Positions 54,412-64,000 of a stretch of DNA of 64,000 nt are shown in pieces. The number at the start of each line of letters is the position of its first letter. Position 1 is the stretch's first letter. This DNA is from Tremella fuciformis (Eukaryota; Basidiomycota; Tremellomycetes; Tremellales; Tremellaceae), in NCBI GenBank assembly GCA_032768795.1, contig CP136491.1:1860001-1924000 (forward strand), in the 5' to 3' direction. The translations under genes and the position numbers were made by a program. Below the pieces are notes generated by a model. That model did no database searches. It worked only from the letters and a program-made list of their open reading frames with translations, and was not told the DNA's origin.

Positions 54412-55272
54412 ATGTTCACCCCGGACGACATTGACGATATCAACCTCCTCTCGACCTTTCTCGCACACGACCAAGGGCCGCCCCCGGCCACGGCCACCTC
54501 GGCATCGACACTGCCGGGCGATGTGTACATCATCGCCGGCAGCGCCATCCTCGACCTCGTCACCGCCGCATTCGCCCATCTCTCCCGCCTGCAGGACCGC
54601 GCGACAGTGGTGCTCGCCGGCGGGCGCGGCCACTCGACCGCCCTCCTCTACGCGGCCGTCGCCGCCCACCCCATCTACCATGCCCTCCACCTCGCAGGCT
54701 CAGAACCCGAGGCGCGCGTGATGGAGCGTATCCTCCTCAACTACTTCCCCGCCCTCGCGGCCAAAGTGCACAGCGGGGAGGTGGTCCTGCTCGTCGATGA
54801 CAAGAGCACCAACTGCGGCGAGAATGTGCAGTTTGCCAGGCGGCTGGTGGACGAGCATGGGGTGAACGCGAGGCGGTGGGTGGTCGTGCAGGATGCCACT
54901 ATGTCGCTGCGCACTTGCGCCGCCCTCCGGCGGTGCTTTGACCTCCAACCCCCCGCCGAGCCACCCGAGATTCGCGCCTGGCCGACGTTCGTGCCCCTGC
55001 TGGACCGCACCGACGGCGACGGCGGCGACGCGCTCGTCTGGGCGCCGTCGACCCGGGAAGCAATTGAGCGCGGGACGGGCCAGGCGTTCAGCGCCGAGAG
55101 GCTCTGGGCGGCAGACAGGTTTGTAGGGCTGTTGCTGGGCGAGATACCACGGCTGAGGGACGACGGCGCGGGGTATGGGCCAAGGGGGAAGGGGTTCATA
55201 AGTCATGTGGATATACCGCCAGATGTCGAGCGGGCGTATGGACGGCTGAGGGAGCGGTTTGCCGACAGGTAG
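54412..55272 (+). CDS. DUF218 (YdcF/SanA-like) family protein
   Basis: Single exon, 287 residues from ATG 54412 (MFTPDDIDDINLLSTFL). Motifs of the YdcF-like fold: DVYIIAGSAILDLV, RATVVLAGGRGHSTAL (Gly-rich loop after strand 1), SEPEARVMERILLNYF, VVLLVDDKSTNCGENVQFAR (the conserved D-x-x-S-x-x-T/N-E-N helix motif), and RWVVVQDATMSLRTCAALR. Bacterial relatives act in the cell envelope or bind S-adenosylmethionine; the fungal function is unknown. No signal peptide. Its single-exon structure and bacterial-like family might reflect ancient transfer, but composition is like its neighbours. Confidence 0.85.
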   Translation: MFTPDDIDDINLLSTFLAHDQGPPPATATSASTLPGDVYIIAGSAILDLVTAAFAHLSRLQDRATVVLAGGRGHSTALLYAAVAAHPIYHALHLAGSEPEARVMERILLNYFPALAAKVHSGEVVLLVDDKSTNCGENVQFARRLVDEHGVNARRWVVVQDATMSLRTCAALRRCFDLQPPAEPPEIRAWPTFVPLLDRTDGDGGDALVWAPSTREAIERGTGQAFSAERLWAADRFVGLLLGEIPRLRDDGAGYGPRGKGFISHVDIPPDVERAYGRLRERFADR

Positions 55273-55486
55273 CTTGTAGTTACGTAAGGCGGCGTCCGAG
55301 AGCTCGGCGAATGAATTTCAGGTCCCAGCGATGTAACGATGATGCCTGATGAACAATCTTATCGGACGGCGCCGAGACGCTGAGAGGCGGTGTAGTCCTC
55401 GATACCTTTTAAGCATACTCGACAGGAGACCCGACTCGCCCGCATTCCACCCCACGCTTGAGTCGCCGCACATTCCACTCCCAAGG

Positions 55487-55588
55487 TAACTCGCCCCGCC
55501 TACCAACAGTGACTCGCTGCGTCTACCAACGGTGACTCGCCCCTCTACCAACGGTGACTCGCCCCTCTACCAACGGTGACTCGCTTCG
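55487..55588. repeat. 22-bp tandem repeat just before the second zinc-cluster gene
   Basis: About four and a half units of GTGACTCGCCCCTCTACCAACG, the last two full ones (55532-55553 and 55554-55575) identical, the earlier ones with one to four changes. The array stops 10 bases before the start codon, so it lies in the leader or core promoter of that gene. Confidence 0.9.
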
Positions 55589-55597
55589 CTCGTCAGG

Positions 55598-57590
55598 ATG
55601 GACCGCCCCCTCAAACGCGCCAAAATCTTCCGCGCATGCTCCTCGTGCGTCGCCAGCAAAGTCAAATGCGAAGACCTGCTCCAAAGCGGCTGCAAGCGCT
55701 GCCGGCACCGCGGCACCCCCTGCTCCCTCCTCGACGCCGCCTCGCCCGACTCCTACGAGCCCGACGCGCACGCGCTCGTCTCCCATGAGCTCGTGAGCCG
55801 CGTCGAGGAGCTCGAGGGGCGTCTGCGGGCCGTCGAGCGCCTCGGCCTCGAGGGCAGGGTGCAGATGCTCGAGTCGCACGCGGCGCCGCCCACCAACGGG
55901 CCAGGGTCGATGCTCATCCCCGTCCCCGCGCCGCTCAGCGCGAGCGGCACGACCGGTGCGCGCTCCCTCTTCGCCCCGTCGCCCGTGACGCCCGTCCCGG
56001 CCGGCGTGCCCCAGCCCCAAATGGGCCCGCTCGACCGCGACGCGCTGCCGAGGGCCGAGCCGACGACCTTCTTCCTCCGGCGCAACTTTGCCGGCAGCGC
56101 CGACTACATCCTCTCCTTCTTTGACGAGGTGGCCGCGAGCCACGTCCACCCCACCGCCGTCTACACCGACCCGGAGCGCCTGGGCCTCGTCACGCTCGAC
56201 CAGATGACCATGTGTTACCAGACGTTCAAGCACCGCTTCGCGCAGATCGCCCCGCTGCCCCAGTTTCTCGCGGTCACGTCGCCCTGCCCCGCGCACCCGT
56301 TCCTCAAGCTCGCGATCCTCGTCTATACCGCGCCGCTGCACGCCTTCCCCCTCGGCCGCCTGCTCGAGCATAGCCTCGGCATGGTCCTGCGCAGCGCCGT
56401 CGGCGTCGAGGTCATGCTCGCGCTCTATATCCTTTGTCTGGCGCCCGCCACCCCGGACGAGGTCACAGCTACGTTTACGCCGCTCAGGCTGGCGGGCCTG
56501 GCGTATCAGGTCGGCATGGACCTCGGGCTGGACAGCAAGTTGCGCACGAGCCCCAGGGAGCTCAAGAGGCTGTATGACCCGGGCTTTCAGCAGAAGATGG
56601 AGGATACCTTGCTGGTGTGTCACTCTCACTCTCCCTTGTCTCCTGGCCGGCCGGCTGACGGGCAGTGGGAGTCGGTCAAGAGCCGCTATGACGTGCTCCG
56701 GCTCATTCACTGCCCCATTGTCCCCGTGCACCGACCCGCCCTGGACCTCCCCCCGCACCCCTCGGCGACGATCGACCAGACCATCTCCCATCTCCGCCGC
56801 CAGAAACAGCTCCTTGCGCTCGGCAACGATATGGCCAAGTGGATCGTGCAGAAGGAACACGATGCGTACCCGGAGAACCTCGTGGATCTCGGCGATGTGA
56901 ACGCCACATGGGACGAATTCGTGTCGAGCATAGGCAGGTTCCAGACCTCTCTCGAGACGGAAGAGCGTGAGTCCCCCTCCCGGAAGGAACTTCTCCGAGC
57001 TGAGCTCGATAGTGCTATCGTTTCACGACAGCCAGGCCGTGCTCCTGTGCATGTCGCTGCGGCTCCTCTCCTTCCTCCAGACCCTGCCCAGTCCATTCGG
57101 AATGCCCCACCGTATCCCGGCGGGGCAGTATCACGACCCCTTCCTGCGCACCGTCAAAGACACCATCGCCTGCCTCCTCTCCCTCCCCGCCGCCCACCTG
57201 CACTTCCTCCCCTCTTACGTGATCAACATTTACATGTTTGCGACCATGACGGGCCACCGCACCTGCGCGCACATTGCCAAGATGGAGATCCGCTTTGTGC
57301 CCCTGCGGGTCATGGACGTCAAGGCCGTCGCGCGCGCCGAGGACAGGCTCATATACGAAGTGCGCGGCGTGCATGGCCAGGTGGTCCGTCGTCTGCAGGA
57401 GCATCACGGTATGATCCGGCCCCAGATGCAGGAAGGCAGTGGCGGCGAGGGACAAGGGCAGGAGGGCGCAGTGAGCAACGAGGATGTGCGCGCGGCGTGG
57501 GATGCGCTGGGTCTGGGTGATCTCTTTGATCTCGACTTTGACTGGAGCCAGATGATGACGGGCATGGTAGATGGTGGTGTTGTCACGTGA
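55598..57590 (+). CDS. Zn(II)2Cys6 transcription factor, cluster member 2
   Basis: ATG 55598 gives MDRPLKRAKIFRACSSCVAS. Zinc cluster: CSSCVASKVKC then CKRCRHRGTPC (C-X2-C-X6-C-X7-C-X2-C-X6-C), dimerisation coiled coil (VSRVEELEGRLRAVERL), then a fungal transcription-factor region (FFLRRNFAGSADYILSFFDE, LVTLDQMTMCYQTFKHRF, HPFLKLAILVYTAPLHAFPL, ALYILCLAPAT, GMDLGLDSK). Introns at about 56613-56666 and 56969-57017; the last exon reads IVSFHDSQAVLLCMSL to DLDFDWSQMMTGMVDGG. Paralogue of the 48688 gene, on the opposite strand, with MFS, small-protein and DUF218 genes between. Intron 1 is a multiple of three without stops. Confidence 0.9.
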
Positions 57591-58502
57591 GATGTGAGGA
57601 GGTGCCACTTGCCCGTGCACTTCGGAGACAGATTCCAAACTCCGAGACTGCCCGATGCGGTAATCCCCATTGGCCCCAATGGCTGACTTGTCTGAAATTG
57701 ATCCCGCCTTGTCAAAAAAGAACGAAGAGGGGGGGATGAGGTCATAATGACGCCCATGGGCCTTTGGTTGGTTTTGACACTGATCACTGACCTCATCGTC
57801 ACTATCTCCTTCTCTTCTGCAACAGCCAAGCCAGCCTCGTCGTCATCGTCATACCTAGTAACAGCAACTGCAGAGAGGGGTGGATTGCTGGAATCAACCC
57901 TGCTCAACGCCGAGACCGAGAAGAAGAAACAAACGTCAAAGCAAGGGGAAAAAGTTTAAAAACATCTTTCCTGCAACCAAGTCATAAAGGTGAGCATCGT
58001 CATCACCATCAATCCTCCCTTGCTCGTCGTTCCCCTTCTCTCTTCTTTCCATCCATGGTTGAATGGGCTGTCCACATGCATACTGTCATTCGCGATGAAG
58101 TCCAGACGAGAGCTGACGCGAGATCACTCCATCCCTTCTGTCGCCGCCACCCCACTCGCCCCACTCCACCACTCTGCGCTTACCAATCCGCCTTGCCCCT
58201 CACCACTTTCCTCTTCGTCCTTCCCACCTACCTTTCTCGCGTCGCCTGGCCTGCCCATCCGTCTCTTGTATCAGATACCCTCGACCGCCTGTGCATAACC
58301 CCACCACTACCACCACCACCGCCATACACCAGCCTGTCGCGTGATACATCCACCGTCCACGCATCCACACGCTCCTTTTCGATCTCGCTCTCGCGATTAA
58401 CCCCTCACCTCCGAGTGCTACCCGTGACTACGACTCGACCCGGCGCGTGACTTTCCCTCGCCCGCGCATCGCGTCACCTATCGCGTCTAGGTCTTAGTCA
58501 AA
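57591..58502. promoter_or_regulatory. long upstream region of the Atf1-like gene
   Basis: 912 bases, pyrimidine-rich toward the start codon (58140-58500), as in leaders of highly expressed fungal genes. It has a T-rich patch near 57780 and no convincing gene. Confidence 0.4.
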
Positions 58503-61133
58503 ATGGCAGCTGTTGCACAGCCGCCCCTGCCTCTTCCGACCGGCCCGACAGGACCTACTGGTACGTCCTCTGCTTTCTGTCCAACACGACCAGACCTGTG
58601 CTGCAGACTGACTCTCAGGCCCGCGGCCATCCTCCAGCAGCAAAATGTCTGTCGCCGACCCACCCTCCCGACGCGAGAGCAGTGCCTCGACCGCCGCGGC
58701 GAAAGAGGAAGCCCCGAGCGATGGTGAGCCCAGATCTCTCGCTGGTTCCTGATTCACTGCTCTTCTCTTTTCTTCTCCGCCATATCTTCCCCAATCTCAA
58801 CGCCCGACATTCGCCCAGCTCCAATCTCCCGACTCAGACACACTCTCCGACTCGGTCAGAGCTGGGCTGGGCTGGACATTCCTGGAACGCGTAAAACGCT
58901 TCCCCTATATCTCCCGCCATCTCTCCATCTCTCCTCCACGCCTCTCCCCCTCCCTGCGCCACCCACCTCACCCCCACCTTCTCACATTCGCTGTGCTCGC
59001 GACCAGCGGCCAGCTCAGACACACTCGTCGTCGTCCTTTTTGGCGGACGTCTATTCTTCGGCCATCCACAAAGGATTGACATTCCTCTCCCCGCCTACAC
59101 CCCCGCCTGCATCCCCAGATTCGAGCGTCTCAAGGAGCTCTCCAAACGTACTCTCTCTCTCCTCTCCCTCTACGTCATTCCCCGCGACGCGCTCGCCAGC
59201 ATTTGTCCCATCTTGATCGTTCAAGCTCCGCTGTCCAGTGGTGTGAGACCGAGAACAGTCCATAGACAGCAAGACCAGAGCCAGAGAAAAAAAAAGTCCG
59301 CATGCTGATCCAGCCTTTCCCCCCTCAACCTTTCGCCCATTCTCCCATCCTCGTCCCCTCGCTTCTCCCATCGACCCGACATTCAAAAACCCATCATACC
59401 CCGTCACGACCGCCCGACTACATCCCAACATTCCCACTCGACCCCTTGATCACCACCCCACCTGCCCCGCCCCCACACGTTCACCACACACACCCGACGC
59501 TGTCCGATTTGCTCATTGATGACCCGTCTATGTATCTTGCGATACCACTAGCAGCTGCCAAATCGCCCCAAAACGTAAAGCGAAACTCGCTCAAGCCCGA
59601 AGAAGAAGCCGAAGAGTCGCATCAGCAACGACCGCCCATCCGTCCCAACGCTGTAGCCAAGTCGTCCAGGCTTGACCTTGAGCCGAATCCATTCGAACAG
59701 TCCTTCTCCAGATCGTCACACCACTCGTCATCGTCTCTTTCAGATAGAGGTAATACCCCGCCGAGAGGAGGCGAAGCTACCAGCACTCGCCAAAACGCCC
59801 TGCCGCCCCTATCGTCGTTGACAAGTCCCGCTGCTGATCCTTCTCGCTTCCCTTGGCTCGCCAACCAGTCTCTCCGCACGGGCCCATTAAGTCCTGCTAT
59901 GCTCGCTGGCCCGCAGCAGAACAGCGGTGCCGTCAATGTCAATGCCCCTCTGCGAGATGTGGCCAATGGTCACACCAACGGCGAGGCGTTCGACGGGTCC
60001 ACCTTCCGCACCGGCTTCACACCCGGAACAGGCAGCGGCTTCACTCCGGGCTACAACTCGCTCATGGCTGGCAACTTTGCCTCGACCCTCCCGCTACCTT
60101 CGCCAAATACGGCTGCCTTTCTCAATATGGTCACCAACGCCACTCCCCTCGGAGAGGGCGATCCTACCCAGCCAGAAGGACAACCTCAACATACCGTCGG
60201 AGATGGCCACGACCACCCACCTTCTGCCATACCTCCCCATATGCAGGCGCAGCAGCACCCACATAACGGTCCGCCTCCCGGACAGCCCATGCCGCCCCAA
60301 CATGGTCTCTCGCATCTCCAGGCCAACCCGAATCTCGCCCAAGAGACCATCACGCCCAACACGCTCTCGGCTTTGACCGGCGTCTTCAACGACATGAACA
60401 GGAATCAACCGCCTCCCCCGCCCAACTACTTCCAGCCCATGGGCCCGCCCGGTCCACCGCATCCCATGCATCCTCATCCCGGCCACCCCAGCCAGCTGCC
60501 GCAACATCCTGGCATGCCGCATGTCGACTATGCGCAACAGTCTGCCAACGCCGCCAGTCAAGCTGCCAACGGGCTCTTCTTGCTCTCTCAAGCGCATCAA
60601 GAGCTGTCCAAGCGGGAAGGAGACTCGCGTCCCGGCAAGCGCGGTTCCACTGCAGTGCCCAAGGGTGTTGGTGGTCCGCAGGGTCAGAAACGCAAGTCGG
60701 ATGCGGGTGGTGCCAATGGCGCTCCTGGCAAACCTGCCGCGAAAAAGGGCAAGAAGAACGACAGTCCGATCAAGGATGAGAGTGCCAGTCCCAACTTTTC
60801 CGACGACGGTGACGAGACCAAGAACTCTGGCAAGCCCGAGACGGAGGAGGAGAAGCGTAAAAACTTTCTCGAGCGCAACAGGCAGGGTGAGTCGTCGGTA
60901 CGTGAGATGGGGGTTGGAGCTGATTCGTAGCCGCGCTCAAGTGTCGACAGCGTAAAAAGGCTTGGTTGGGAGAACTCCAAACCAAAGTCGAGTCCCTGCA
61001 GATGGACAATGATCGTCTCCAGCAGACCATCGCCAGTCTGCACGACGAGGTCGGAAGGCTCAGCAGTATCCTCATGCAACATCGCGATTGCGGCCTGGGT
61101 ATCCCCACCGGATACGGTCGGCCCATCCGGTAG
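58503..61133 (+). CDS. Atf1/CREB-like bZIP stress transcription factor
   Basis: Orthologue-type of fungal Atf1/Aft1, the nuclear target of the Hog1/Sty1 stress MAP kinase. ATG 58503 (MAAVAQPPLPLPTGPTGP); exon 2 carries RPSSSKMSVADPPSRRESSA. The main exon includes the osmotic-stress domain (LDLEPNPFEQSF), the HRA region (FPWLANQSLRTGPLSPAMLAG), the HRR region (FRTGFTPGTGSGFTPGYNSL, LPLPSPNTAAFLN), a His/Pro/Gln-rich stretch and a Lys-rich nuclear signal (KKGKKNDSP). The bZIP basic region is joined over an intron (KRKNFLERNRQ|AALKCRQRKKAW), then a leucine zipper with LQTKVESLQMDNDRLQQTIA. It ends at TAG 61131. The 5' part is uncertain: the second intron would be 590-830 bases, far longer than any other here. 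Confidence 0.9.
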
Positions 61134-61699
61134 TCCCCTTCCTTTTTATCTCGACCTCGACTCGCACCTTTACCTTTGATTTTGGATTTGTTGTATTCGC
61201 GCGGAGCGAAATCGGCGCGTAGAGAAAAGAGTGGATATTGCCCTCACACCCCCGCCTCACGACACGACACTTGACACTACACACGCAATTTTCTCCCTTT
61301 ATTGCTGCATCTCGGGCCGGACATCTATCGGTTGGACTGGACTGGTGGATTGGTTGGATTTGATTTTTGTTTGGTTCTGCTTTTGGGTGACATGTCTCTT
61401 CTCTTTGCGACCTCCTCTCTCTGTCCGAGGGACTTTGTACCGAGATGTATCGACTATGACATGTTGGTGCATGAGGCGGTACAATAAAGTCTATACAACC
61501 GACTATGGATACATGGCATGGCGTAGGGGTATATTAAGCTAAGGATGGCAGTCCGGCGCAGAAGTGACGAGTCCCAGCGAATTGTGAGACGGCGAGTCTA
61601 GGGCGTCCGGCGAGCCAAAGCGAGGATCTGTGCCAGCCGCGGCGTCGGGCGGGCTGGGGAGACCAGAGCTGAACGCCGGGGCAGAGTGGGACACTGGCG
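61134..61699. other. 3' region between convergent genes
   Basis: T-rich on the plus strand (61300-61390), consistent with the bZIP 3' untranslated region. No gene. Confidence 0.4.
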
Positions 61700-63317
61700 T
61701 CAGCTGTGTTCGTGTATGATGTAGAGGGGCGCACGGGGTATATCCGCCGGACTGCGTATGGGCGAGGTGGAATCCCGGCGGAGAGGGAGCTTCTCCCTCA
61801 TCTGCAGCTGCAGCTGCAGAGGCGAGGGTTTGATGGTCGCCTCGCCTTCGGGCTCGCGCGGGCCGCGCTCGCCCGGGAGACAGCGGATCGCATACGCTCC
61901 CAGCGCCCCACACACAAACCCCGCCACGCGCCTAGAGAGCCCATTGAGCGTTTTGGCAAATGGCACCACGGCCTCTATCAGGTCTCGCACGTCCACCTGG
62001 TCACGCACGCGCACGGCCCTGCCCACTTCGTTGAACTCGACCAGCGTGGACATGGGCAGTCGCCACCGTAGGAACGGCTCGATTTCGTCTGCTAGGGCCG
62101 CTGCGAGTTTCTGGGCGTATGACCGTGCGCCCGATTCCAGTGACCCGGCGGAGGAGGCCGAGTCGGATCGCCTGCGGCTCCCACGGCGCGTGTGCCGACG
62201 CCCCCGTGGCGGGGGGCATGGGGACAGGAGAGCAGGCAGGATGCTGAGCGTGACGACGCTGTGGGTTAGTATGAGACGACACATAGGGGGGCGTAGAGAC
62301 GCACTGGTCGATCTTGCCCGAGTGATGCCCGTCTGTCGATCAGTCTATCTTACTCTCTTATCGAGAGGAGGGGCCCACCGAACGTCTCCATCGCGCCGAG
62401 GTCGCGCACCTCGCTGCTCACGTCCCACAACTTCCACCATCGCCGCCTTTGCCTTGCTCCGCTCCCACCACCCCCGCCGCTCTCCGTGAAACCCTTCTCG
62501 CCTGACTTGCCCTCGTACCCTTTCTCCTCATCCATCATCTCCGCACGCACCATACTCTGCCGCGCGAACGCCGCGAGCTCCCCGACGCGCCGCGCAACGC
62601 TCGCTGGGCAGAACGCAGGTACCCGGATCTGCGCACACGCAACGAGGTTGAGCACGATAAAGTGCGCCACCATGTGCGTCCGGCCGGATATCTGCACCAA
62701 CGGGTGGTCGTAGACTGCTCCTCAGCGCGCGCACGCTCTCGCGCGTGAATCGGCGTACTGCAGTCGCCCTCGAAGAACCGCTCAGCCAGCACTCTGATAT
62801 CCGCCCCGCGCTCCAGCGTGTCTGCCTCCCCGCCCTCCTGCATTTCCATGCCTACTTCGCCCCGGTACAACACCCGGTGAATCTCCATCAGCAGCCGCAG
62901 CATCTCCACGTGCCGCACGTCCAGCTCCATCTCCATCTCGTGCACCCCCGCCGCTGCGCTACCAGCCAGCGACAAGCCCGTGATGGGCGACGCGAGCCCG
63001 AGCGCCGGCGCGTGCGCCCGGCCCCGCCCGTACAGCTGTAAGAACGATGAGTGCCGGCGTCCAAGTGTCGATGTGCTGACGCTAAAGCGCGAGTCGTGCC
63101 GCGTGGGCAGGTCCAGCGTAGATGTGCGCAGTCCGTCAAGGTGCGAGTATGACCCCGGCGCAAGTCCGGGTCCAAGAGCCGGCGGGGCATCGAGCGGCGA
63201 GGAGGCGGTGGAGAGTGTTGGGTCGGGTTCTGCATCGGGTTCGGCTAGGAAGAACTGCGCTGCTCGCCGGCGTCGACCTCGGCTGGGCCGCGGCGCGCCC
63301 AAGCTGGGCGAGGTCAT
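61700..63317 (-). CDS. unknown conserved-looking protein, possible NTF2-like fold
   Basis: Three exons on the minus strand from ATG 63317. Exon 1: MTSPSLGAPRPSRGRRRR, a low-complexity Ser/Pro/Ala region, then MEMELDVRHVEMLRLLMEIH and LAERFFEGDC. A 48-base intron, then IYDHPLVQISGRTHMVAHFI and FARQSMVRAEMMDEEKGYEG. A second intron (GTAAGA...CTAACCCACAG) leads to DVVTLSILPALLS, LADEIEPFLRWRLPMSTLVE, VDVRDLIEAVVPFAKTLNGL and VAGFVCGALGAYAIRCLPG. The block F-x-x-D-C-x-Y-x-x-P-x-V-x-I-x-GR resembles SnoaL/NTF2-like proteins, so that fold is possible, but I cannot name the family. Divergent from the eL28 gene, 631 bases apart. Confidence 0.7.
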
Positions 63318-63948
63318 GCTTGTTGAGCAGTAAAGACGTGGACGAGTGGCGAATATGGATGAGAAGTGGTTCGGTGTGGGACGGCGGTCCGGTAACGATG
63401 ACGTTAGGCTGCTGCTGAATCCCCACCACACCGGAATCCGCGACTAGGGATACAGTGAGAAGGGATACGACTAGAGTTTGATCGACGCGTGATGACTGCA
63501 CCGAGAGCAGTGAGGTAGAACTTTATAGCTACGGAGCAAGCTCAACAAGATGGTGGTGCCCCGATCTACTGACCGTCAACCCGGATCACCCGGCTTCTCG
63601 CCGGCACCTCTCTATTGATTGCCTCCTGGGCAGCTCAGCAGCCATCGAAGACCGTGCATGCCAGCTACCTGGCTGGCGTCCGAAGTCTCATACGACCCAT
63701 CGCGGGGTGTTGCACCTATTCAAGTGGCGTGCTGTCAATCTGATACAAGTAGGACATGTCCGCCAGCGATCTTCGGTCACGCCCAGCTACAGACAGCCGG
63801 CAATGTCGGATATAAGTGCACTTGGTCTTATCTCCGACCAGTGTTCCCTGGGATCAGCTCTCCCACGGGTGCTTCGCTGACTGCTCGTCTCGCTGCATTC
63901 GAGACCTGGCTTTGGGTAGTGAAGACCTCAACTCGCCCATCTAGCACC
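63318..63948. promoter_or_regulatory. shared upstream region, unknown gene and eL28
   Basis: 631 bases between divergent start codons. The 60 bases before ATG 63949 are C/T-rich, typical of ribosomal-protein gene leaders. Confidence 0.4.
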
Positions 63949-64000
63949 ATGTCCGCCGACCTTCAGTGGCTCCTCGTCCGCAAGTGGAACTCGTTCCTCG
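63949..64000 (+). CDS. RPL28: 60S ribosomal protein eL28, 5' end only
   Basis: ATG 63949 with the context CACCATGTC reads MSADLQWLLVRKWNSFL before the window ends. This matches the start of eL28 (human RPL28), a large-subunit protein present in most eukaryotes but lost in budding yeast (where the name RPL28 denotes another protein). Partial: the rest lies beyond the window. Confidence 0.85.
   Translation, partial: MSADLQWLLVRKWNSFL

Noticed and set aside
55598..57520. Reading the second zinc-cluster factor as one 640-residue exon
   Set aside because: After about 56968 this frame becomes Arg/Pro/Ala-rich noise, while the spliced frame continues with family-like sequence to 57590.

Overview
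The window looks like a chromosome segment of a filamentous or yeast-like basidiomycete. Evidence: very short spliceosomal introns (about 40-80 nt, with a CTGAC/CTGAG branch site almost touching the AG acceptor), GC-rich host genes, Ty3 chromodomain and Ty1/copia retroelements, an eL28 ribosomal gene (absent from budding yeast) and a full Atf1-type bZIP. Gene order and style suggest Tremellomycetes, but this is inference; no marker gene fixes the genus.

Left part (1-33 kb) is a retroelement-dominated block. It holds one nearly intact Ty3/gypsy chromovirus (1735-8706), one apparently intact Ty1/copia element (25168-30221), two miniature terminal-repeat elements (TRIMs) and many solo LTRs, most with exact 5-bp target duplications. 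They are nested: a TRIM and a copia solo LTR lie inside solo LTR F (9689-11003); solo LTR B lies inside solo LTR A (11591-12438); and a 652-bp solo LTR plus the whole copia element both lie inside the 5' LTR of a TRIM whose true span is 24369-30542. The chromovirus carries a 13-nt segment just after its 5' LTR that is perfectly complementary to the presumed 5' end of its own transcript, the hallmark of Tf1/sushi-type self-priming. The TRIM shows the same arrangement.

Within this block is a small gene island at 14.6-18.4 kb (ALG13-like, RidA-like, HAD hydrolase, small membrane protein) and a more AT-rich stretch (18.6-24.3 and 30.5-33 kb) with unfamiliar genes. Two of these are diverged paralogues of a cysteine-based protein tyrosine phosphatase. 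The second (31406-32969) is intact with WPD and HC-X5-R motifs; the first (21652-23784) has a solo LTR inserted in its first exon.

Right part (33-64 kb) is ordinary gene-dense chromosome: PRE5 proteasome subunit and NIP7 from a shared promoter region, BNA1 (NAD synthesis) and SFA1 (formaldehyde detoxification) convergent, a possible velvet-like regulator, a GPI-anchored-type protein, an RTA1-like membrane protein, a metallo-beta-lactamase-fold protein, then a cluster of Zn2Cys6 factor / monocarboxylate-type MFS transporter / small membrane protein / DUF218 protein / second, paralogous Zn2Cys6 factor. It ends with an Atf1/CREB-like stress bZIP factor, an unknown three-exon gene, and the 5' end of the eL28 gene.

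Gene coordinates give the first to last coding base; intron positions were deduced by eye from reading frame, GT/AG and branch-site matches.
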